From assembly GCF_002177115.1 (NCBI RefSeq), contig NZ_MVAG01000122.1, forward strand, positions 434,001-498,000: DNA of 64,000 nucleotides. Reading direction: 5' to 3'. The stretch comes from Chryseobacterium mucoviscidosis. GTDB lineage: Bacteria; Bacteroidota; Bacteroidia; Flavobacteriales; Weeksellaceae. The first letter of the stretch is position 1, and each line of letters begins with the position of its first letter. The position numbers and the translations under genes are program-made. Below are positions 24,271-32,687 of this stretch, in pieces. Under the pieces are notes generated by a model. The model saw only the letters and a program-made list of their open reading frames with translations, was not told the DNA's origin and made no database searches.

Positions 24271-25188
24271 TTATTTTTTGATGAATTTCTGGGAAATTTT
24301 ATTTCCTTTCGACTCCATGTTTATTATATATGATCCGGAATTAAGATGTTTTACATTTATCTTATCTCCTTCCACTTTTACCTCAACTTTTTTACCTGCA
24401 ATGTCAAAAACTTCAATATTGCTGAATTTATCTGCTGATTTGATGGATATGTAATCTGTTGTAGGGTTTGGATATACAGATATGCTTTTTTCATTTAAGG
24501 CAACATCATTGGTAGATAATGTAGGTCTGTCAATAGAAAAAGTATCGATTCCTATAAGATCCGAATTGCTTCCGCTTGGTCCTCCGTCTGTAACGTAATA
24601 TCTAAAAGCAAATCTTACCGGAACCGGATTTGCACCTACTCCCGTAACGGTAAAGCTGTATTTTGTCCATGTTTTAGGATAAACAAAACCTGAAGCCAGA
24701 TTTGGATTCACAGATACACCTAAGTTGGTAAAAGATCCGACAGCGGAAGCTCCTGTTGTAGGAAGAACCGCACCGGCTGCCAATGCGTATCTCAGCTCCA
24801 GACGATCGGGATAATCTATCGTCCCGTCTGTTCCCTTTCTGGAATAAAAGCTCACAATATCTCCATCTTTTACGTCTATGGCATTTGTAAATAACCAGTT
24901 GCTGATTGTCCCCGCTCCTGATGTACTTGTGTAATTTACCAACGCAAAAGAATTTGCACCTCCTGCCTGTCCTACAGGAACAGTGGTGGTATTGCCGCTC
25001 CCGAACAGAGGATTTGTAAGAGGGGTCGCGTAGGTTGCTTTTGTCCAGACCGAAGTGGTTACCGGACTGCTCTGATTAGAGGTTGTCCAGTTTGTGAAAG
25101 CGGTATCAAAACCATAGCTGTAAACGTTGGTCTGCGCATTCATCGAGACTAGGCTCAGAATTGAGCCGAGTAGTAAAATTTTTCTCAT
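24271..25188 (-). CDS. Secreted protein with T9SS type A sorting domain, beta-sandwich type
   Basis: A 305-residue secreted protein. The start at 25188 gives a clear signal peptide, MRKILLLGSILSLVSMNAQ; an ATG 54 bases upstream would add an untypical leader. Residues about 25-220 form a beta-sandwich like those called choice-of-anchor J: YGFDTAFTNWTT at the start, FYSRKGTDG, LELRYALAAG and VRFAFRYYVTDGG. The last 75 residues are a T9SS sorting domain (ISVYPNPTTDYISI ... GSYIINMESKGNKISQKFI). It is thus likely exported by type IX secretion; a carbohydrate or adhesion role is possible but not shown. A separate T9SS cargo gene follows upstream, at 25349. Confidence 0.8.
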   Translation of the reverse strand: MRKILLLGSILSLVSMNAQTNVYSYGFDTAFTNWTTSNQSSPVTTSVWTKATYATPLTNPLFGSGNTTTVPVGQAGGANSFALVNYTSTSGAGTISNWLFTNAIDVKDGDIVSFYSRKGTDGTIDYPDRLELRYALAAGAVLPTTGASAVGSFTNLGVSVNPNLASGFVYPKTWTKYSFTVTGVGANPVPVRFAFRYYVTDGGPSGSNSDLIGIDTFSIDRPTLSTNDVALNEKSISVYPNPTTDYISIKSADKFSNIEVFDIAGKKVEVKVEGDKINVKHLNSGSYIINMESKGNKISQKFIKK

Positions 25189-25294
25189 ATCATTAAAATT
25201 TAGTTTTATAAATATATTAATAATATTTTGAAAATAAAACAATTATATTTAAAATATAACATTGATACCACATTTTTAATGTATTATTTTAACT

Positions 25295-25328
25295 AAAACG
25301 GCTGCATTTATGATAATGCAACCGTTTT
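25295..25328 (-). terminator. Terminator of the second T9SS cargo gene
   Basis: AAAACGGCTGCATT and AATGCAACCGTTTT pair with one mismatch at 25295-25328, 20 bases past the stop codon at 25349. Confidence 0.7.
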
Positions 25329-25348
25329 TAATATAAACAATTTCTTTT

Positions 25349-26353
25349 CTATTCTTTAATCAGTTTTTTAGTAATTAAACCTTGATCTGTTTTAATTCCC
25401 AATACATAATTTCCCATTGCCAAGCCAGAAACATTCACTTTATTTCCGCTTAAAGGAAGATCGATTCTTTTTCCGGAAAGATCATAAACGTATACTGAAA
25501 GTATTTTATTTTTACCTTCAATCGTTACAATATCTTTTGCAGGATTAGGATAAATATCAATAATTTCTTTTGTATTCGAAACTTCTTCTTTAGTAGCAAG
25601 AATTGTATTGTTGGAATAAGATAAATTAAAATTATCAATTGCCCAGTTATAAGCTACAGAATTTCCTGAAGCATTAATATTATAAGTACGGTATTGCCCC
25701 ACATCCAAAGCGGGAATTAAGGCATATCCTGAAGGAGGAGTAGAGAAAGTGTAGCTTTCCTGTGGAGTATACCAATTCATTACTCCGGTTGTCATATTAT
25801 ACGCCATTCCTACATTAACCCACGTGTTCGCAGGGTAGGTTCCTCCTAAAGTTTTAATACCAAAGAAACCTCTTGTTCCGGCATTGGTTAATGTACCTCC
25901 TGCTGTTATAGTTTTGGTAGCTACATTGTAAATAAGACTTACGATTACTCCGGGAGTTGTTGCGTCATCAAAAAGGGTAATGTACACAGATCCTGTACCG
26001 TTTGCAGATCCTGTATAAAAATTACAGGTCGCTTTGATAATATCATTTCCTGCTGTAGCATTAACTCCTACCAGTTTAACCACAGAATGGTTATTGGGAT
26101 CGCTTGTCGCTACATATCCTGAACCCGCTGTAATTTTTAATGAATTTGCATGAGCAGCATCAATAGTAGCGATCTGGTAATCTGAAGCAACACCGTTTAA
26201 CAGATAATAGCCTCCCTGCCCTGCAGAAGCTCCTGTAAAGTTTGTCCCGACATTTCCGGGTGTTAGGCTGTTAAAATTCTGGCTGTCAATAACCTGTCCG
26301 TAAATACTGCCTATAGAAAGTATTCCGGAAATAAAAAGTAGAATTTTTTTCAT
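25349..26353 (-). CDS. Secreted protein with T9SS type A sorting domain
   Basis: A 334-residue protein with signal peptide MKKILLFISGILSIGSIYG and a C-terminal T9SS sorting domain (IDIYPNPAKDIVTI ... GNYVLGIKTDQGLITKKLI). The middle has a lectin-like beta-sandwich feel: QNFNSLTPGNVGTNFTG at the start, VYITLFDDATTPG and a NWAIDNFNLSY strand near the end, which is typical of such cargo. No catalytic motif is visible. It may be a carbohydrate-binding or surface-layer protein; that is inference. It lies beside another T9SS cargo gene with its own terminator between, so the two are separate units. Confidence 0.78.
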   Translation of the reverse strand: MKKILLFISGILSIGSIYGQVIDSQNFNSLTPGNVGTNFTGASAGQGGYYLLNGVASDYQIATIDAAHANSLKITAGSGYVATSDPNNHSVVKLVGVNATAGNDIIKATCNFYTGSANGTGSVYITLFDDATTPGVIVSLIYNVATKTITAGGTLTNAGTRGFFGIKTLGGTYPANTWVNVGMAYNMTTGVMNWYTPQESYTFSTPPSGYALIPALDVGQYRTYNINASGNSVAYNWAIDNFNLSYSNNTILATKEEVSNTKEIIDIYPNPAKDIVTIEGKNKILSVYVYDLSGKRIDLPLSGNKVNVSGLAMGNYVLGIKTDQGLITKKLIKE

Positions 26354-26396
26354 TAGATTTCAATTAATTTATTAGCATGTTAAATATATAAAAAAA

Positions 26397-26420
26397 TCCC
26401 TTAGAAAAAAATCTAAGGGA
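26397..26420 (-). terminator. Terminator of the M20 dipeptidase gene
   Basis: The arms TCCCTTAGA (26397-26405) and TCTAAGGGA (26412-26420) pair perfectly, with an A-run to the left, 23 bases past the stop at 26443. Confidence 0.75.
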
Positions 26421-26442
26421 CTCATTTATTGATTGTTAAAAT

Positions 26443-27822
26443 TTACTTGGAATAATTCTCGAAAAATAACGGAATACTTTCAATTCCTTTATAAAAATTG
26501 AATAATCCGTAATGTTCGTTTGGAGAATGGATGGCATCAGAGTCTAATCCGAAGCCCATTAAAACGGATTTTGCTCCCAAAACCTGCTCAAACATAGCGG
26601 TAATCGGGATGCTTCCTCCTCCTCTGTAAGGAAGAACCTCTTTTCCGAAGGCTGATTCCATTGCCTGTTTTGCCGCCAAAAACTCTTTGGTATCAGTTGG
26701 TAAAACATAAGGCATTCCTCCATGATGCGGAGTAACTTTTACTTTTACATTTTCCGGAGCGATTTTTTCAAAATATTTTGTGAATTTTTCGGTGATTTCT
26801 TCCGGAGTCTGATAAGGAACCAGACGCATTGAGATCTTGGCAAAAGCTTTTGAAGGAATTACGGTTTTTGCTCCTTCTCCTGTATAACCTCCCCAAATTC
26901 CGTTGCAGTCTAATGTTGGACGGATAGATGTTCTTTCGAGTGTTGTATATCCTTTTTCTCCTTCCACACCATTTAAGCCGATGGATTTTTTGAATTCTTC
27001 AGGATTATCTTTCAGCTTATTCATATCTGCTCTGTCTGAATCTGAAACGGTTTCCACATTATCGTAGAATCCATCGATTGTTATGTGACCGTCTTCGTCA
27101 ATTAGTTTTGCAATCATTCTTGACAGGACGTGGATCGGATTTGGAACTGCTCCTCCGTAAAGCCCGGAATGCAGGTCTCTGTTCGGACCTTCCACCTCTA
27201 CTTCCACATAGCTTAACCCTCTTAAACCTGTTGTTACCGTAGGCTGCTCGTTGCTGTAAATATGGGTATCTGAAATCAGAATGCAGTCACAAGAAAGTTT
27301 TTCTTTGTTTTCATTTACCCAATCTCCTAAACTTACCGAACCTACTTCTTCCTCTCCTTCTAAAATAAATTTTACATTACAAGGAAGCGCATTGGTTTTC
27401 ATCATGGCTTCAAAAGCTTTAAGATGCATGAAAAACTGTCCTTTATCGTCTGCTGAACCTCTTGCAAAGATGGCTCCTTCAGGATGAAGTTCTGTTTTTT
27501 CGATATACGGTTCAAATGGTGGTTTTGTCCACAGTTCCAACGGATCTGCAGGCTGAACGTCATAATGTCCGTAGACTAAAACCGTAGGTAAATCTGTATT
27601 TAAAATTTTTTCTCCGTACACGATAGGATAGCCTTTGGTCTGGCAAACTTCCACATTATCTGCTCCTGCATTTTTAAGGTGTTCCGCTACTACATCCGCA
27701 CATTTCAAAATATCGTTTTTATAAGCCGGATCGGCAGAAATGGAAGGTATTCTCAGTAATTCAAATAATTCATCCACGAAACGCTGTTTGTTTTCGCTGA
27801 TGTAATTTAATGTCTCTTGCAT
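26443..27822 (-). CDS. M20-family dipeptidase
   Basis: A 459-residue di-zinc peptidase probably acting on dipeptides in the cytoplasm. The first metal ligands are in VYGHYDVQPAD (H and D), the bridging aspartate in GSADDKGQ, and the catalytic glutamate in LEGEEEVGS. DTHIYSNEQPTVTTGLRG and DLHSGLYGGAVPNPIH belong to the dimerisation lid, and the last histidine ligand lies in DAIHSPNEHYG. The length and the lid fit the PepV/CNDP-like dipeptidase branch. No signal peptide. It is monocistronic with a terminator at 26397-26420. Confidence 0.9.
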   Translation of the reverse strand: MQETLNYISENKQRFVDELFELLRIPSISADPAYKNDILKCADVVAEHLKNAGADNVEVCQTKGYPIVYGEKILNTDLPTVLVYGHYDVQPADPLELWTKPPFEPYIEKTELHPEGAIFARGSADDKGQFFMHLKAFEAMMKTNALPCNVKFILEGEEEVGSVSLGDWVNENKEKLSCDCILISDTHIYSNEQPTVTTGLRGLSYVEVEVEGPNRDLHSGLYGGAVPNPIHVLSRMIAKLIDEDGHITIDGFYDNVETVSDSDRADMNKLKDNPEEFKKSIGLNGVEGEKGYTTLERTSIRPTLDCNGIWGGYTGEGAKTVIPSKAFAKISMRLVPYQTPEEITEKFTKYFEKIAPENVKVKVTPHHGGMPYVLPTDTKEFLAAKQAMESAFGKEVLPYRGGGSIPITAMFEQVLGAKSVLMGFGLDSDAIHSPNEHYGLFNFYKGIESIPLFFENYSK

Positions 27823-27969
27823 TGTAAAATATTATTTTGCTAAAAATAAAAAATTTGCCCCGCAGGAACAAACAAAAACGTATAATTTTACTCAGGTCTG
27901 AAGTGTGTTTTCTAAAAATATTAATCTGAAAGGTATTTTACTCCTCAAATTAAATCACAGACTTCAGTT

Positions 27970-28075
27970 TAGCCGTGATTGCAGCATTTGTCTGAGCTCA
28001 TTTTCTGGGTTTCGGCGCGGCTTCGCCGCGCCGAAACCCAGAAAATAGCGAGTGCGGAAAGCGCGAAACAGCTCC
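27970..28075 (+). repeat. TAGCCC-GGAGC dispersed element with 22-bp GC hairpin
   Basis: The copy starts TAGCCGTGATTGCAGC and ends GGAAAGCGCGAAACAGCTCC. The core is a perfect 22-bp hairpin, arms 28000-28021 and 28025-28046, with the loop TTC; the arms contain CTGGGTTTCGGCGCGG. The flanks GTCTGAGCTCATTTT and AATAGCGAGTGCGG are identical to the copy at 16570, while the stem has changed on both sides in a matching way. It ends directly at the T-tract side of the next terminator. Confidence 0.85.
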
Positions 28076-28086
28076 AAAAAAAATAT

Positions 28087-28104
28087 CCCACATTGCTGCG
28101 GGAG
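28087..28104 (-). terminator. Terminator of the small lipoprotein gene
   Basis: TCCCACA and TGCGGGA pair around a 4-base loop, with one G-T pair when read as RNA. The A-run at 28076-28083, adjoining the dispersed element, supplies the T-tract on the minus strand. The stop codon is at 28125. Confidence 0.6.
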
Positions 28105-28124
28105 ATTTTATATGGTACTTTTAA

Positions 28125-28397
28125 TTAGTGTTCAGCTTTTGGAGCTTCTTTAGCTTCGGCAGGTTTTGCAGTTGCTGTACTGTCTGTTTTCGGCGCTTCA
28201 GCTTCGTGCTTTTCTGCAGTTGCCTCTTCTGTATGCATTGTTGCAGCTTCGTGACCATGACCTTCACCTTGAGGATCGTCTGAATATCTTTCTGCTCCTT
28301 CTTCAAGTTTCAGAGTATTCTTGTTTCCTCCTGCAGCTACTTTTTTACAGCTTACAGCCATTGCTGCGATCGCTAAACATATAACTAATTTTTTCAT
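28125..28397 (-). CDS. Small low-complexity lipoprotein
   Basis: A 90-residue protein I cannot assign to a family. The signal peptide ends in a lipobox-like MAVSCKK, with cysteine 17 as the likely lipidated residue, so it should sit in the membrane facing the periplasm or the surface. The rest is strongly biased: a GEGHGHEAATMHTEEATAEKH stretch (split: GEGHGHEAATMH, TEEATAEKH) and an alanine/glutamate/lysine tail ending EAKEAPKAEH. The histidines could bind metal; that is a guess. It is single-gene with a promoter at 28482-28512 and a terminator at 28087-28104. Confidence 0.65.
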   Translation of the reverse strand: MKKLVICLAIAAMAVSCKKVAAGGNKNTLKLEEGAERYSDDPQGEGHGHEAATMHTEEATAEKHEAEAPKTDSTATAKPAEAKEAPKAEH

Positions 28398-28481
28398 ATG
28401 TAAAATTTATTTTTTTAAGGTCATCAGAATCATTTTGTCTGGATAAGCAAAAGACGATTCTTATTTTAATTTTTAATTGCC

Positions 28482-28512
28482 CAAAATTAAGGATTCCTAT
28501 TTTTTTCGGCAA
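28482..28512 (-). promoter_or_regulatory. Promoter of the small lipoprotein gene
   Basis: On the minus strand, TTG (28510-28512), a 20-base spacer and TAATTTTG (28482-28489) fit the Bacteroidota consensus. The leader to the start codon at 28397 is about 80 bases, long for this window. Confidence 0.6.
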
Positions 28513-28517
28513 CATTT

Positions 28518-29666
28518 TTATACTGATTTTAGTATAATTTTTCCTTTTTTGGATTGTGTAAAAATAAGATAGTTTTCTCCACCGTCTTTCAGGTTGTATT
28601 TCTTCTTAATTTCTTCCGGTTTTAGAGGATAATTTTTGGAAATGATATTGAACTGGCTTTTCTTCACAATCTGTTTAGCTTCAACAACTTCCATCTCTAA
28701 AATCCTTCCGGGAAAATCAGTTATCTTTTGATTTGACGTGTAAAGATGTGTATTCGGATGTAATTTTTTTAATTTGAATTTTTCTGAGATTACATTAAAA
28801 ACTCCGGCTTTTAAAACCGAGTTATTGGGAATGTAGATGTATTTTTCAGGTTCACCAAATTCTGCTGCTGCATTTTCTTCACTGCCAAAATCAAAGCTGA
28901 ATTCTGCTTCATGACTTTCGAGGTTTACACAACGACAGATGATTTTGTCTGAATTTTGGTTTGACAGAAATACAACGACTTCTTTAACATCATTTTTTAA
29001 GGCGATAATATCGATCCTGAAAAGGTTGGGTAAAACAGACACCAGATATTTGAGATCAATTAAGGGTGAAAGTTTTATCACGACCTCATTGGAGATAGAA
29101 AGTAGTTTTTCGTGGATTTCAATAATATCAGGCGAAAGATCTTCGAGTAAAAAAACTTTATTTTTATTGTGGTCTCTTCGCGCAGGATCGAGATAGATGA
29201 CATCGTAAGTTTCTTTATTTTCATTTAAAAAATCTTCGAGGTTCTGGTTGACAAACTTTGCTTTCCTTCCTAAAACGCTCCAATTGTGTTCAACAATTGC
29301 CAGAAGTTCAGCATTTTGTTCCACCAAAGTTATTTCTTCGAAATTTTTTGATAAATAATAGGCATCAATTCCAAAGCCGCTGGTTAAATCGATGAACTTC
29401 TTACCTTTTAAGATCTCAGATTTGTACAATGCTGTTTTTTCGGAGGAAGACTGCTCTAAATTCAGTTGTGGCGGAAAAATAATTCCTTCTTTAAGCAGAA
29501 AAGGAAATTTCTTCTGTGCAACCTGCTTTCCTTTGATCTGCTGAACAATTTCCTGTATAGAAACTTCCGGAAACGGGGATTTTTTTAATAACAAAGAATG
29601 CAAATCTGCGTTTAGATTTGCATTGATAAATTGCTGAATTTCCTGATATAAAATTTCTTTTTTCAA
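28518..29666 (-). CDS. Class I SAM-dependent methyltransferase with THUMP-like domain
   Basis: A 382-residue protein with three parts: an N-terminal helical segment (about 1-75), a Rossmann-like SAM domain, and a C-terminal THUMP/ferredoxin-like region as in the Bacteroidota PG_1098-type family. Motif I is FIDLTSGFGIDAYYL. The acidic residue of motif II is in ITLVEQNAEL. Motif IV is VIYLDPARRD, unusual in ending in ARRD rather than PP-F/Y. The target is unknown; tRNA or rRNA would be the natural guess for a THUMP-like protein. It lies 6 bases downstream of the DinB gene, so they are likely one transcript. Confidence 0.75.
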   Translation of the reverse strand: MKKEILYQEIQQFINANLNADLHSLLLKKSPFPEVSIQEIVQQIKGKQVAQKKFPFLLKEGIIFPPQLNLEQSSSEKTALYKSEILKGKKFIDLTSGFGIDAYYLSKNFEEITLVEQNAELLAIVEHNWSVLGRKAKFVNQNLEDFLNENKETYDVIYLDPARRDHNKNKVFLLEDLSPDIIEIHEKLLSISNEVVIKLSPLIDLKYLVSVLPNLFRIDIIALKNDVKEVVVFLSNQNSDKIICRCVNLESHEAEFSFDFGSEENAAAEFGEPEKYIYIPNNSVLKAGVFNVISEKFKLKKLHPNTHLYTSNQKITDFPGRILEMEVVEAKQIVKKSQFNIISKNYPLKPEEIKKKYNLKDGGENYLIFTQSKKGKIILKSV

Positions 29667-29672
29667 AGTTTT

Positions 29673-30113
29673 TTATCTTTTATAAAAAATGTAATCCGCT
29701 AAAATAGGAGTAATTCCGCTTTGTTTCAATAACGAATTGATTTGTCCTCTGTGATAAGTGGAATGATTAATTGCCTGAAAAAGGATTTCGAAAACTGTGT
29801 TTTCAAATTTTGTTCCTCTTGAATTCTGATATTCTATTTTTTGATCCGGATCAAATTTCTGAACAATTTCAAGGCTTTTATTAAAGTTTTGCTGATTAAT
29901 CCCGTTTAAATTTTCAAAAGGGTTAATCTGCCAAACCTCAAAAGATTTTTCATTTAAAATCCGCGAATTCCAAATTTGTTGGGCATTTAAAGTATGATTG
30001 ATAAGACTGATTGTTTTTTCATCAACCTTTTCAAGATTTTCAGAAATAATTTTAATCATTTCTTTGTTGAAATGATAAGTATATTCGAATAAATCAACTA
30101 ATTTTTCTTTCAT
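29673..30113 (-). CDS. DinB-family protein
   Basis: A 146-residue four-helix-bundle protein of the DinB/YfiT-like family. The metal-ligand histidines appear as H42 in SLINHTLNAQQIWNSRI and in the C-terminal INHSTYHRGQINSLL, where HxxxHRGQ is the most typical mark of the family. Members are metal-binding proteins, some acting as thiol transferases; most bacterial ones lack a known role. It lies 6 bases upstream of the methyltransferase gene and probably heads a two-gene unit. Confidence 0.85.
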   Translation of the reverse strand: MKEKLVDLFEYTYHFNKEMIKIISENLEKVDEKTISLINHTLNAQQIWNSRILNEKSFEVWQINPFENLNGINQQNFNKSLEIVQKFDPDQKIEYQNSRGTKFENTVFEILFQAINHSTYHRGQINSLLKQSGITPILADYIFYKR

Positions 30114-30195
30114 ACTAAGTTACAAATCAGATTCTTTTTTGAACAGCATTGTATCTGGTGATAATGGATCTATCTTTTCATGATATTTTCAAAAA

Positions 30196-31347
30196 TTATT
30201 CAAACATTTCCGCCCAGCGAACGGATTTAATTTCTTTTTCGCTGTATAATTCCTCAATAGACTTTTTAACGTCTAATTTCGGGTATAAATTAACGCCAAT
30301 CAGCTTTATTTTTCCTTCTTCCACCCACTTCTGCTCTTCAATGGCGTGATCGTAGATTTTTTTCTGAACAGTTCCCTGCTTCAAAAGTTCGAGATAGCCT
30401 CCGTTCTCCTCTATTTCCACAAAAAATGCCCAAGATTTCTCTGCGATCTGTCGGGTAATATCTTCTACATAATAACTTCCGTTAGATGCATCTTCAAAAA
30501 CATTGATGATGCTTTCATACGCAAGAACAATCTGCTGTTTGAAAGAAATTTCTTCTGAATTTTCGGTACTTTTTTCTACCAGATAATTATTGCTGAAAAC
30601 CGCATCTGCTCCGCCGATCATGGCTGCTGCAAGTTCTAAAGTAGAACGGATCAGGTTGTTTTCGTTATCGGAAACGGCTTTATTTCTCAGGGAAGTTTCT
30701 GCAAAAATGTATGGAATTTCGTCCAGATCGTATTCTTTTGACAATTGATTGAAAACTATTTTAAAGGCTCTCAGTTTAGCCATTTCAAAGAAGTAATTTC
30801 CGCCGACTGCTATTCTGAAGATGAGTTTGTTTACAATTTCTGAACCGTAGATTTCTACAAGTTCTTTGGTTTTTGCCAAAGCAATTCCCAATTGCTGAAC
30901 AATAGAGGCTCCAGCGTTCTGATGATGGGAAATATCTATACAAATATTTCTTCTGAACTGTTTTGCTAGTAATTCTTTGACCAACTGATCGTTAATTACA
31001 GCTTGTTTTTCATCAAAAACATCAATTAGTGAAAAGTATTGATCTTGTTCTTCGGGACTGATGTGTCCTGCCAACTCTTCATTGTTTATAAAAATTGTTT
31101 TCTGCTCGAGATTTTCTACATTTTGGTCTAAAATAAATGCAAAAACGTCTTCTTCTAAACTTTCATGATATTTTGCTACCAAATGGGTGCTTTCTTCAAT
31201 TTTCGGCAGATTTACCAATGGTTTCTGCACAGCGTCGTAGAAAGGTTTTACCACAATTCCTTCCAGATTTTCTTTGGTAAGGATTGGATAAATATCGTCT
31301 GTTTTAAGCTGTTTTTTTACTAAATTTTCCCAGGCTGTATTTGACAT
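30196..31347 (-). CDS. mutA: Methylmalonyl-CoA mutase small subunit
   Basis: The non-catalytic small subunit of the B12-dependent heterodimer that interconverts succinyl-CoA and methylmalonyl-CoA. The 383 residues lack the C-terminal cobalamin-binding domain. Family marks include RNICIDISHHQNAGASIVQQLG, split as RNICIDISHHQNAG and ASIVQQLG, then FRIAVGGNYFFEMAKLRAF and the ending VRWAEMFE. The start at 31347 (MSNTAWENLVKKQ) is preferred over an in-frame ATG 54 bases upstream because it matches the usual N-terminus. The large subunit gene, often next to it, is not here: DinB follows instead. Confidence 0.85.
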   Translation of the reverse strand: MSNTAWENLVKKQLKTDDIYPILTKENLEGIVVKPFYDAVQKPLVNLPKIEESTHLVAKYHESLEEDVFAFILDQNVENLEQKTIFINNEELAGHISPEEQDQYFSLIDVFDEKQAVINDQLVKELLAKQFRRNICIDISHHQNAGASIVQQLGIALAKTKELVEIYGSEIVNKLIFRIAVGGNYFFEMAKLRAFKIVFNQLSKEYDLDEIPYIFAETSLRNKAVSDNENNLIRSTLELAAAMIGGADAVFSNNYLVEKSTENSEEISFKQQIVLAYESIINVFEDASNGSYYVEDITRQIAEKSWAFFVEIEENGGYLELLKQGTVQKKIYDHAIEEQKWVEEGKIKLIGVNLYPKLDVKKSIEELYSEKEIKSVRWAEMFE

Positions 31348-31516
31348 AGTTTTTGTATGAATTTGTGAATGGTCAATAGTCAATCCGCTTCTATTCATCA
31401 ATTTTTACTTGATTATAATCCTAACGCAAAGATTTTTCAATGATGATAAATGACGAACAATCATTTTAAAATTTACTTGCGAAGCAAAATTCATTATTGA
31501 CAATTCATTAAAAAAA

Positions 31517-31870
31517 TTATTTTTTCGCATTTGCGCTGTCAACTACCAGAATAAAAATTTCTTCATCCGGCTTTTTCATGAAGTAGTTTTCTCTTGCGTA
31601 TTTTTCTTTTTCAGATTTGTTGTTCATCAGCTTTTTATAAAACGCATCGTTCTTTTCGTACTCGGTTTTATAGTATTGAAGCTGTTCTTCGTATTTGCTG
31701 ATTTCGCCGTTCAGTTCATTGATTACAAGAAAGGAAGTTTTATCAAAGAAAATCATCCATACCAGAAACAGACAAATTGTAATGGTATATTTATTCAAAA
31801 AATATTTCTGAATAAGTTTGAATGTTTCAGACTTGGGCTGAATGTCTTTAATAAGCTTATTATCTTTCAT
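31517..31870 (-). CDS. Septum formation initiator family protein (FtsB/DivIC-like)
   Basis: A 117-residue single-pass membrane protein. A cytoplasmic N-terminus of about 30 residues is followed by one membrane helix (TITICLFLVWMIFF) and a periplasmic coiled coil (LNGEISKYEEQLQYYKTEYEKN, split: LNGEISKYEEQ, LQYYKTEYEKN). The end EKYARENYFMKKPDEEIFIL is the family mark, matching the E-x-x-AR-E-x-x-x-x-xP pattern. Such proteins link early and late divisome parts. It starts 2 bases after udk and precedes mutA, a group order I recognise from related genomes. Confidence 0.85.
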   Translation of the reverse strand: MKDNKLIKDIQPKSETFKLIQKYFLNKYTITICLFLVWMIFFDKTSFLVINELNGEISKYEEQLQYYKTEYEKNDAFYKKLMNNKSEKEKYARENYFMKKPDEEIFILVVDSANAKK

Positions 31871-31872
31871 TT

Positions 31873-32487
31873 CTAGTGTTTTCTCAACGAGTTTTTAATA
31901 ACGGTGGTTAAAAAATCTATCGCAACGGAATTCTGTCTCATATTCGGGATGATAAGATCCGCTTCATTTTTGGAAGGTTCAATAAATTCCTGATGCATCG
32001 GCTTCAAAGTTGTCTGATAACGGTGTAATACTTCGTTAAGATCTCTTCCTCTTTCCTGTGTATCTCTTCTGATCCTTCTGATCAGCCTTTCATCCGAATC
32101 TGCATGCACAAAAACTTTCAGATCAAATTCCTTCAATAATTCCTTGTTGGTAAGAACGAGAATTCCTTCTACTACCAATACATTTTTAGGTTCTACGGTA
32201 ACGTGATCTCCTGTTCTTCCATGCGTTACAAAGCTGTAAATCGGCTGCTCGATTGATTCGTTATTTTTTAAAGCTTTTACATGTTTTATCAGAAGATCAA
32301 AATCGATGGATTTGGGATGGTCATAATTTAAGGCTTCTCTTTCTGCCAATGTAAGATTATGATTATCATGATAATAGTTATCCTGTGAAAGGATGTTCAT
32401 TCCTTCGATGTCAAGCTGCTGAATGATCTTATCAACAACCGTAGTTTTGCCGGAGCCTGTACCTCCTGCAATTCCTATTACAAGCAT
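31873..32487 (-). CDS. udk: Uridine kinase
   Basis: Phosphorylates uridine and cytidine in pyrimidine salvage. At 204 residues it has the normal size. The Walker A loop is GIAGGTGSGKTTVVDKI (residues 5-21); SQDNYYHDNHNLTLAEREALNYDHPKSIDF (parts SQDNYYHD and LNYDHPKSIDF) holds the base-binding aspartate and the typical N-x-D-H-P motif; VVEGILVL is Walker B-like. RRIRRDTQERGRDL completes the arginine-rich lid. It heads the udk-divIC unit, with a TATATTTG box at 32513-32520. Confidence 0.93.
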   Translation of the reverse strand: MLVIGIAGGTGSGKTTVVDKIIQQLDIEGMNILSQDNYYHDNHNLTLAEREALNYDHPKSIDFDLLIKHVKALKNNESIEQPIYSFVTHGRTGDHVTVEPKNVLVVEGILVLTNKELLKEFDLKVFVHADSDERLIRRIRRDTQERGRDLNEVLHRYQTTLKPMHQEFIEPSKNEADLIIPNMRQNSVAIDFLTTVIKNSLRKH

Positions 32488-32512
32488 TATTTTTGTTTCT
32501 TTATAGTTTTTA

Positions 32513-32520
32513 CAAATATA
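32513..32520 (-). promoter_or_regulatory. -7 box (TATATTTG) for udk
   Basis: The minus-strand TATATTTG lies 25 bases before the udk start. TTTG occurs 16 bases further upstream (32537-32540), a shorter spacing than usual. Confidence 0.5.
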
Positions 32521-32657
32521 CTATTTTACTTGAATGCAAATAAATATTAAAAGCTGAAATTGTTCAGAAAAAATACTGTACAAAAACACAGGATCATAAA
32601 TTCCACTTTTAGCTTATGCCTTCTAATGAATTGATAATTGATTGCTCTCATAAAAAA

Positions 32658-32679
32658 AGCTCCGACGATGGTCGGAGCT
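32658..32679 (-). terminator. Terminator after clpS
   Basis: The arms AGCTCCGAC (32658-32666) and GTCGGAGCT (32671-32679) pair perfectly; an A-run on the left supplies the minus-strand T-tract, 8 bases past the clpS stop at 32688. Confidence 0.8.
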
Positions 32680-32687
32680 GATCAATT

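Larger units (their letters stand above)
27823..28124. other. Spacer with a dispersed hairpin element and a terminator
   Basis: The left part (27823-27969) shows no gene. The right part holds the GC-hairpin dispersed element (27970-28075) followed directly by the terminator of the small lipoprotein gene. Confidence 0.6.
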
